24,670 bases of DNA from Prevotella sp. UBA3208 (lineage in GTDB: Bacteria > Bacteroidota > Bacteroidia > Bacteroidales > Bacteroidaceae): NCBI GenBank assembly GCA_002363695.1, contig DEWO01000094.1, positions 1 to 24,670 of the forward strand, written 5' to 3'. The position numbers and the translations under genes are program-made. Shown here in pieces: positions 9,201-13,792 of the stretch (its first letter is position 1; each line of letters opens with the position of its first letter). A model generated the notes under the pieces. The model did no database searches. It had not been told where the DNA came from and saw nothing but the letters and a program-made list of their open reading frames with translations.

Positions 9201-9438
9201 CATAGCTGAAGACAAGTGTTGAGTTAGACTGAGCGTCAATGGTGTAGTTACCGTCATAGTCGGTAATGGTACCACCCTGAGCTCCTTTCACTTTGACGGT
9301 GGCTCCGATGACGGGCCCGTCAGCTGCACTTACAGTACCCTTCACGGTAATCTTCTGCGCGTACGTTCCTATAGGAAGCATACAAAGCAGAAGCACTACC
9401 CCAAGGATTCTTTTTAGAAATCTACATGTGCGATTCAT
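6259..9438 (-). CDS. susC: SusC-like TonB-dependent outer-membrane transporter
   Basis: A 1059-residue SusC/RagA-family transporter that imports oligosaccharides across the outer membrane using energy passed on by TonB. A signal peptide ends near TYAQ28. Residues about 29-100 are the carboxypeptidase-regulatory-like domain typical of SusC (VKGTVSAADGPVIGATVKVKG, FSYVGYQTQEVKV). A TonB-box-like segment NEVVVVGYGT is at about 107-116. The plug follows (VLQGRAAGVQIQ, STIRIRGTNSLNASSQPIFVIDGV, GSRASNGVIMITTKRGKAG), then a long beta-barrel ending in YTIGVNLQF with a terminal Phe. Length and features are complete. It is the first gene of the operon susC-susD-SGBP-GH10. A -7 box lies upstream at 9520-9527, with phased repeats before it. 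The leader is about 78 nt, longer than for other genes here, leaving room for control. Confidence 0.96.
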   Translation of the reverse strand: MNRTCRFLKRILGVVLLLCMLPIGTYAQKITVKGTVSAADGPVIGATVKVKGAQGGTITDYDGNYTIDAQSNSTLVFSYVGYQTQEVKVAGKRTINVTLLEDEALLNEVVVVGYGTMRKSDLTGAVTQVDNKAFEKSVTTSIDQVLQGRAAGVQIQANTGTPGGSSTIRIRGTNSLNASSQPIFVIDGVIIDSDGGDNGNSNPLAGINPSDILTMDILKDASATAIYGSRASNGVIMITTKRGKAGEALLTYDGYVGWQQMPKKLDVMNLRQYAEQNNAIADAQIKTHSGTYIRPELLGEGTDWQDEMFKTAFMTNHSLSLTGGTEKTTYAISAGYLKQDGIALNTGFRRQTIRGNIDTELKKWLKGGISFSLSDSRQEMEKNWDIINTALRSQPSVAVRNPDGGYDGPDDQWMPENAVALAEIKTNYAKRLNFRINTYLETTLYKGLTLKTELSTDYNLNKTKTYTPDYKFGVKESTQRDGAWYKNDTKYWSWRNILTYNGTFAQKHNINAMIGQEMSESYWENFAVANSGYLSNSVTDIIAGETTGNNINLTQGNQDRNSLFSYFGRVLYNYDDRYLLTATLRRDGSSKFIGDNRWGWFPSAALAWRASQEEFLKDNKIVNNLKLRLGWGATGNQNVANWMGDAMLRNYTTTWGVGVLNANNANADLKWETTYSTNIGFDLSLFHSRIDVVFDWYYKKTKDLLMIKDIPAFGGSGAGSKYGVASNPWANVGSLRNTGIEITVNTVNIENKDFSWRSNIVFSLNRNKVTELDSESGSLPQTLQIGSETATVTNTVVGEPIGQFWGYKVIGRFDKPEDFYYKDADGNIKPVALPEGASIATSPTSGGIFIGDYIYADIDNNGVIDNNDQTFIGNPEPKFTWGFGNTFSYKGFDLSFQFSGSYGNKVMNYQRRFLDITGSTANQLTTVLDYARLAKYEADGPDDYRNYYVTNPGTNMPRLSTESGVNKNNRVSDAYVEDGSYIRLQNVSLSYTLPRKLIQKVYLTNAKIYCNIQNLFTITKYDGFDPEVGSLRGNALLNGVDYSRYPSPRIYTIGVNLQF

Positions 9439-9519
9439 ACTTTTTGAGTTTTGTTAGTAATAAAGGTATATGTAATTTTTAGAACTTTATCTTGACCTTA
9501 TGGTCTGAACTTTACGCTG

Positions 9520-9527
9520 CAAAGGTA
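9520..9527 (-). promoter_or_regulatory. Promoter -7 box of the susC operon
   Basis: CAAAGGTA reads TACCTTTG on the minus strand, an exact match to the Bacteroidetes -7 element TAnnTTTG. At the expected -33 position (about 9548-9551) there is no TTTG, in contrast to three other promoters in this window. That suits a promoter needing an activator. Transcription would start near 9516. Confidence 0.7.
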
Positions 9528-9548
9528 GACATTTACGCTTAAATGCCT

Positions 9549-9585
9549 GTTTTCGTGTGTTTCATGGTCGTTTCAATTTGTTTCA
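9549..9585 (-). promoter_or_regulatory. Helix-phased TGAAAC repeats upstream of susC (candidate operator)
   Basis: GTTTCA occurs at 9559-9564, 9570-9575 and 9580-9585, with a GTTTTC variant at 9549-9554. Spacings are 10, 11 and 10 bp, one turn each, so alternate copies are 20-21 bp apart on one face. The array covers the region from about -33 to -70 relative to the predicted start, where an activator would sit. The last copy includes the stop codon of the GH35 gene. AraC-type regulators often bind direct repeats of about 21 bp, so the PUL regulator at 13793-16645 is the obvious candidate; binding is inference. Confidence 0.5.
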
Positions 9586-11361
9586 ATCGTATTTATAAAG
9601 GCGGATATGCAGGATTTCCCAGTCCCCACAGGCTATCCGCACGTGCCTTCCCTGATGGTCCTGGTCACCGTTGAGACGTCTCACAAAGTGAGTTGCTCCT
9701 GTCTCATCAATAGTCACTTCGTCCACCGAGCCGATGCCGACACGCTGGCCGTTAAATTTTTCTCTTTTCACTTTTCCCTTTACCCTTCCATCGCCTTCTG
9801 CCACGAATCCGTCTTCGCCTAACACTTTCTGCTCTTCATGGGCTTGTTCGTATGCTGTGGCAAAGGTCACTACGACGCCAGTGCCTGCCAGCAGATATTC
9901 GTCCTTGGCCAGTTTCAGCAGCATGGCACCGCCTTCGGGCCATGTGGAACCGTCGGTGGCTCGTGGGTCCCAAGGCAGCGTGTAGTAGTGACGACAGGTG
10001 ATGACCATACCGTCTTCTTGGATGATGCGCTCCTTGTCCTGTTGGTCGAAGAGCAAGCCATAGGAACTGTTGGCTGTTCTCTCTTTGAGAGTGTGGCGTT
10101 GCGAGGGCTTTTGGCTGTTAGTTTTTTGTAGTTCTCTCTTTGAGAGTGTGGCGTTGCGAGGGTTTATGGCTGACAACTGGCGCAAGAGCGCATAGGCTTT
10201 GGTGATATTGGCGGTCTCGCGGGGCGAGGCTTGGTCGATGGCGAAGGGCGAGAAACCGAGGGCCTGATGCTCGCCAAAGGCGTACATGGCGCGGGCTCCG
10301 CTGTTCTCGCAACAACGGCTCTCGGGAATGAACAGCCGGTTGTTCGGCAGGGCATATTGGTCGGCCCAGCCCTTGAAACCGGTATCGTAGATGTCGGGAG
10401 CCAGACACAGCAACTGTGGGGCACCTGCGTTCCAGAGGTCGATGAGATGGGCCAACGGACCTGCTGAGGGGTATTGGCCTGGCTGGCGTCCGCGACTGTT
10501 CATGGCGGCATTGACGTAGAGGGGCATCTGGGTGTACTTCCGGGCTGTCTCGCACAACCGTCCTACGTACTTGGCATAGTAGTAGGCCATGAAAATCTCG
10601 TCTGTATAGATGTCGTCGCCAAACACTTCCGTCCACGTTCCCCCCTTCAGTCCACCAGAAGCCCTTTCTTTCAGCCACGGGTGCAGTCCCTTTTCATGCT
10701 TCTTCAGATAGGTCAGCAGTTCCAAGGGTACACCTTTCTTATATATAGCGTCAGCCAGTGGGGAATGGTCGCGGGCCGACTCCAGCATACCAATCTCGTT
10801 CTCTACCTGTACCATGCTGACCACGTCGCTGCCTGTCTCGCTGATGTGCTGCATCAGGGCACCGAAGGCGCGGTTGTCAGCCTTGAACACCTCTTCCGAG
10901 AAACAACTGGCAATCTCCAAGGGCTTCCCGGTTTCCGTTCTGGCTCGCGGAAAACGCTTGGTGTCCTGCTTGAACCACAGCGGAGCATAGCACGACATAC
11001 TGTTCTTCCACGCTCCGAACCATAGGAACACCACCTTCAGCCCGTTCTCGCGAGCCCGTTGGATGGTGCGGTCGATGAGGGTGAAGTCAAACCGTCCCTC
11101 CGTAGGTTCCAGCAGTTCCCAGTAGGCCGGCACCAGTACCGTGTTCAGTCCCAGCGTCTTCATGCGAGGTATCACCTCGTCAATATCCGCTACCGAGGTC
11201 GCTGCCGAATTGCTCAACTCGCCGCCCAAAATGCGTGCCACACTCTGAACTTCAGGTCTGAGACTGCGTGCCACACTCTGATCTTCAGGTCTGAGACTGC
11301 GTTGCGCCTGTAAGCCTATCGACAGGCATAGTAAAAGAGTAAGTAGTTTGGTACGTAACAT
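9583..11361 (-). CDS. GH35-like (beta-galactosidase family) enzyme with repeat-derived inserts
   Basis: A 592-residue exported protein; signal peptide MLRTKLLTLLLCLSIGLQAQ. The body reads as a GH35-type TIM barrel: LGLNTVLVPAYWELLEPTEGRFDF (about 70-93), acid/base Glu189 in QVENEIG, nucleophile Glu347 in RLFIPESRC, followed by FGEHQALGFSPFAID. The C-terminal part resembles the domain found with GH35 enzymes of the DUF5597 kind. Such genes occur in xylan PULs and might remove galactose or L-arabinopyranose side groups; the substrate is inferred. It carries three stretches absent from the expected fold: residues 21-43 (an 11-residue unit SLRPE[D/V]QSVAR twice), about 399-430 (two copies of another reading of the same palindromic element), and about 525-536 (KGKVKREKFN, low complexity). 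Active-site residues remain intact. It has its own promoter and lies 144 bp upstream of susC. Confidence 0.85.
   Translation of the reverse strand: MLRTKLLTLLLCLSIGLQAQRSLRPEDQSVARSLRPEVQSVARILGGELSNSAATSVADIDEVIPRMKTLGLNTVLVPAYWELLEPTEGRFDFTLIDRTIQRARENGLKVVFLWFGAWKNSMSCYAPLWFKQDTKRFPRARTETGKPLEIASCFSEEVFKADNRAFGALMQHISETGSDVVSMVQVENEIGMLESARDHSPLADAIYKKGVPLELLTYLKKHEKGLHPWLKERASGGLKGGTWTEVFGDDIYTDEIFMAYYYAKYVGRLCETARKYTQMPLYVNAAMNSRGRQPGQYPSAGPLAHLIDLWNAGAPQLLCLAPDIYDTGFKGWADQYALPNNRLFIPESRCCENSGARAMYAFGEHQALGFSPFAIDQASPRETANITKAYALLRQLSAINPRNATLSKRELQKTNSQKPSQRHTLKERTANSSYGLLFDQQDKERIIQEDGMVITCRHYYTLPWDPRATDGSTWPEGGAMLLKLAKDEYLLAGTGVVVTFATAYEQAHEEQKVLGEDGFVAEGDGRVKGKVKREKFNGQRVGIGSVDEVTIDETGATHFVRRLNGDQDHQGRHVRIACGDWEILHIRLYKYD
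9757..9784. repeat. Heptamer repeat CTTTTCM inside GH35
   Basis: Consecutive 7-bp units TTTTTCT, CTTTTCA, CTTTTCC and CTTTACC lie in the reading frame and encode a short basic stretch (KGKVKREK) near the C-terminus. They are similar in kind to the repeats at other gene junctions in the window. Confidence 0.6.
10077..10162 (+). repeat. Palindromic element, two tandem copies (GH35 mid)
   Basis: TTCTCTCTTTGAGAG followed by TGTGGCGTTGCGAGGG occurs at 10077-10107 and again at 10132-10162. Each contains a CTCTC-TTT-GAGAG hairpin. The period is 55 bp, not a multiple of three, so the copies are translated in different frames (RNATLSKREL and QRHTLKERT). Sequence after each copy is also similar, so the duplicated unit is about 55 bp. 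Neither copy introduces a stop codon. Confidence 0.85.
11233..11298 (-). repeat. Palindromic element, two tandem 33-bp copies (GH35 N-terminus)
   Basis: Two 33-bp copies, 11233-11265 and 11266-11298, each GCGTGCCACACTCTGA followed by a TTCA-centred imperfect hairpin (two mismatches in eight pairs). Thirty-three bases equal eleven codons, so the frame is kept: SLRPEDQSVAR then SLRPEVQSVAR, directly after the signal peptide. The same peptide, SLRPEGRSVA, appears at the start of the regulator gene. Confidence 0.9.
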
Positions 11362-11387
11362 GAGTTTTGGTCTTTAGATTCTAATGG

Positions 11388-11419
11388 CAAAAGTAAAATA
11401 AAATTCTGAAAGCGCCAAA
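11388..11419 (-). promoter_or_regulatory. Promoter of the GH35 gene
   Basis: On the minus strand, TTTG (11419-11416), a 20-nt spacer, then TACTTTTG (11395-11388) matches both Bacteroidetes promoter elements exactly. Start of transcription is expected near 11384, leaving a leader of about 23 nt before the ATG at 11361. Confidence 0.8.
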
Positions 11420-11524
11420 TCTTTTTACCGATTTTTCATTTGTACTCGCTCTGCTTTTTCCTAGAGTGCACTCCAATTATTTTTTGAGTGCAGTCAAAAA
11501 AATGTTCCACGGCTTGGAACAAAC

Positions 11525-11587
11525 AATACTCGCCACTTATTCTGCAATAAGGGGCACTTATCTGAGAATACTCGGCTCTTATTATTA
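11525..11587. repeat. Three tandem 21-bp units (candidate operator array)
   Basis: Units start at 11525, 11546 and 11567. The first and third share AATACTCGSCWCTTATT (15 of 17 bases identical); the middle is AATAAGGGGCACTTATC. The 21-bp period is two turns of DNA, so equivalent bases face the same side. It lies about 105-170 bp upstream of the GH35 promoter. Such phased direct repeats suit an AraC-type regulator; that role is inference. Confidence 0.6.
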
Positions 11588-11631
11588 TGGGGATGCCTGT
11601 TATCACTCACGCAGACGTCATCTACGGGTTG

Positions 11632-11691
11632 TGCGGATAGTCTCCATAAGGGTATAGAAGGCATCCGCATGACTCACGGAGCCTATCCGCA
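11632..11691. repeat. Long inverted repeat in the GH35/GH67 gap
   Basis: TGCGGATAG (11632-11640) pairs with CTATCCGCA (11683-11691); after one mismatch the stem continues with CTCC/GGAG. This gives 13 pairs around a loop of about 32 bases that contains another ATCCGCAT. It is not followed by a T-run, so it is not an obvious terminator. Confidence 0.65.
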
Positions 11692-11715
11692 TCAATGATA
11701 AGAGGCATTTCTTTA

Positions 11716-11800
11716 GGTGTAAGAATGCATCGCCACACTTATATCTTCTAGGTGTAAGAAGGTGCCGGAAGGTGCCGGATAAAAACGACAATCTTACACC
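11716..11800. repeat. GGTGTAAG repeats with a probable palindromic-element relic
   Basis: AGGTGTAAGAA occurs at 11715-11725 and 11750-11760, and the inverse TCTTACACC at 11792-11800. A 10-bp tandem, GGTGCCGGAW, occupies 11761-11780. GCATCGCCACA (11727-11737) leads into a CTTATATC/GGTGTAAG stem with G-T pairs; this has the layout of the palindromic elements found in the genes around it and may be a decayed copy. Confidence 0.5.
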
Positions 11801-11898
11801 CGTATATAATTGTTTTACAGACGGTTGCAACGCTCTGTAGTGCTTGTGGTAGGATAATCTTGTCATGTGTTGTAAATAGAGGATGAATAAAAGGGCTA

Positions 11899-13779
11899 TC
11901 ACTTCCCCTGGGCGAACTGGCCGAAGTAGCGGAGGCAGACGTCGCGCCACTCGCGGGCGTTCTGCAGCTGGTCCTCCAGTCGCTCGTCCACCTCGCGCCA
12001 GCGTTGCTCGTCTACGTAGTGGCGCATTTTGTAGCGCCATGTGGTCTGCAGGATGTCCACGAACGTCACGCCCATGTGGTATTCAAACTGCATTCTTTCC
12101 CACAGCGTGGAGCCGTCCTTCATACGGTAGGTCCAGGGCACGCGGTGGAACCACAGCAGTACGTCTTCTGGACAAGTCTCGATGTTGTCGTAGAGCTTAG
12201 CCATGTCGGGGCGGTACTGGCTGGTGGCATCGGTTCCTGTGTGGGTGCGGTTGAAACCGACGCTGTCTTTCGTGGCCTGGTGGTAGTAGACGGGACACCA
12301 CTCTAACGGGTAGTCGGCCTTAAAGCCTTCGGGCTCGGGACCGTAGTGGTGGTCGAACTTGAAGATGTGGTGCAGTCCCAGCGGCATCATGTACCTGACG
12401 CAGGCGTCGCGGCTCCCCTCCATGAGTTTGCCCATGGTGTTGACAAAGTCGGTATCGGTGGAAATTGCACCGCCACACTCTGACCGTGGGTCAGAGAACG
12501 TCTGCCGCAACCATTCGTGGGCGATGGTGGTCGAGCTAAGCTCTGGGTTCCAGGCTAGCCGGCCGAAGGCGTACCAGTTGGCTTGTGAGAAGTGGTGGCC
12601 GCACCAGTTGCGGTCCTTGCCGATATTGGCTACACCGGCAATACCCTTCAGCTTTTGGGCAGAGACGAAGGAGAAGAACTCTTTCCACATGGGTGCCAGA
12701 TAGACGAGGTGGCGCGACTGGCCGAGGTACTCCTGCGTAATCTGCAGTTCCACCATGTTGGGTGTCTGCTTAATCTGGTCGAACACGGGACTATAGGGTT
12801 CGCGGGGCTGGAAGTCCAAGGGACCGTTCTTGGTCTGTAGGATGACATTGTCGCGGAACTGTCCATCCAGGGGCTTGAACTCACTGACGGCCTGCTTGAC
12901 GCGGTCTTCGCCTTTGTGGTTGGCACCATAGACGAAGCAGCGCCACATGACGATGCCCTTGTAAGGCTTCAGGGCATCAGCCAGCATGTTGGCACCATCG
13001 GCATGGGTGCGGTGGTAGTCGCCAGGGCCGGGCTGCCCTTCGCTGTTGGCCTTGACCAGGAAACCTCCGAAGTCAGGGATGAGTTTATAGATTTCCTTGG
13101 CCTTGCGCTGCCACCAACGGGCCACCGACTTGTTCAGGGGGTCTGCCGTCTTGGTGTCGCCCAGTGCCATGGGGGTGGCGAAGTTGATGCTCAGGTAAAC
13201 CTTGATGCCATAGGGGCGCAAGATGTCTGCAATCTTCCTGACCTCTTTTAAATAAGGTGTAGTCAGCATTTTGGGCGAGGCATTGACATTGTTCAGTACT
13301 GAGCCGTTGATGCCGATAGAGGCGTTGGCGCGGGCGTAGTCGCGGATGAGTTGTGTGTCGAGGTGGAACCACTCGAAGATGCTCTCGCCGGCATAGCCGC
13401 GCTCGATGGAGCCGTCCAGGTTGTCCCAGTGGTTCAGCAGGCGCAACGGGAACTGCGGATGTGACTGCCCGGTCTCTCCGCGCAGCAGGGCATAGGTGCC
13501 ATAGAGCAGGCCGATGTCCCGACGGGCGGTGACAGTGTGGCCCTGGATATTGTAGCCGTCGTTGTCGGGCATGGTGGCGTCGAGCTTGAGGACTGCCTGG
13601 TCTCCCTGATAGTAGGTGGCGAGCTCTTGCCTGGCAATGTCGATGGTTGGCGACGAGGCGTTGGCGGTGACGTGGGCTTTGTTGACGGGCTGGTAGCGCA
13701 GCCACAGCTGGTGTCCGTCCTCGGCAGCAACAGTCGAGGCGAATACAAATGTAAATAGTGATAATAATAGTTTTTTCAT
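11899..13779 (-). CDS. aguA: GH67 alpha-glucuronidase
   Basis: A 626-residue exo-acting enzyme that removes (4-O-methyl)-glucuronic acid from the non-reducing end of short xylo-oligosaccharides. The start at 13779 was chosen because a signal peptide (MKKLLLSLFTFVFASTVAAE) follows directly; the frame is open 17 codons further upstream, but those overlap the regulator gene. GH67 hallmarks: LLYGTYALLRGE, FEWFHLDTQLIRDYARANASIGING, FGGFLVKANSEGQPGPGDYHRTHADGANMLA with the proposed acid Glu247, DFQPREPYSPVF with Asp322 and LQITQEYLGQ with Glu350 as the proposed base pair, then NWYAFGRLAWNPELS. Near residues 426-438 the frame runs through a palindromic element (FSDPRSECGGA), apparently harmless to the fold. 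It starts 13 bp after the regulator gene stops, so the two are surely co-transcribed. Confidence 0.95.
   Translation of the reverse strand: MKKLLLSLFTFVFASTVAAEDGHQLWLRYQPVNKAHVTANASSPTIDIARQELATYYQGDQAVLKLDATMPDNDGYNIQGHTVTARRDIGLLYGTYALLRGETGQSHPQFPLRLLNHWDNLDGSIERGYAGESIFEWFHLDTQLIRDYARANASIGINGSVLNNVNASPKMLTTPYLKEVRKIADILRPYGIKVYLSINFATPMALGDTKTADPLNKSVARWWQRKAKEIYKLIPDFGGFLVKANSEGQPGPGDYHRTHADGANMLADALKPYKGIVMWRCFVYGANHKGEDRVKQAVSEFKPLDGQFRDNVILQTKNGPLDFQPREPYSPVFDQIKQTPNMVELQITQEYLGQSRHLVYLAPMWKEFFSFVSAQKLKGIAGVANIGKDRNWCGHHFSQANWYAFGRLAWNPELSSTTIAHEWLRQTFSDPRSECGGAISTDTDFVNTMGKLMEGSRDACVRYMMPLGLHHIFKFDHHYGPEPEGFKADYPLEWCPVYYHQATKDSVGFNRTHTGTDATSQYRPDMAKLYDNIETCPEDVLLWFHRVPWTYRMKDGSTLWERMQFEYHMGVTFVDILQTTWRYKMRHYVDEQRWREVDERLEDQLQNAREWRDVCLRYFGQFAQGK
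12467..12496 (-). repeat. Palindromic element inside GH67
   Basis: GCACCGCCACA is followed by a perfect 8-bp hairpin, CTCTGACC-GTG-GGTCAGAG (12478-12496). It is read in frame as FSDPRSECGGA. It has the reverse orientation and nearly the same sequence as the copy in the regulator at 15404-15434. Confidence 0.88.
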
Positions 13780-13792
13780 GATGCTTTTTTGT

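Larger units (their letters stand above)
11420..11898. other. Gene-free region between GH35 and GH67, rich in repeats
   Basis: No convincing gene is seen on either strand. It holds GAGTGCACTC (11464-11473) with a near copy GAGTGCAGTC (11486-11495), a GTTCCA/TGGAAC hairpin (11504-11520), a 21-bp tandem array, a long inverted repeat, and GGTGTAAG/CTTACACC motifs, each listed where it stands out. No terminator is visible after the GH67 stop codon. The region could be a regulatory hub for the PUL or could encode a structured RNA; neither is shown. Confidence 0.6.

Noticed and set aside
10077..11298. CRISPR array suggested by repeated units
   Set aside because: Repeats occur in pairs without regular unique spacers, lie inside coding sequence, and no cas gene is present.
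9583..11361. GH35 gene as a pseudogene because of its three odd inserts
   Set aside because: The frame is continuous, the signal peptide and both catalytic glutamates are present, and a consensus promoter precedes it.
11504..11520. GTTCCA/TGGAAC hairpin as a terminator
   Set aside because: The stem has six pairs and no T-run follows on either strand at the right place; no gene ends there.
11466..11657. 63-codon frame in the GH35/GH67 gap
   Set aside because: It runs through the 21-bp repeats, has no conserved look and no promoter near it.
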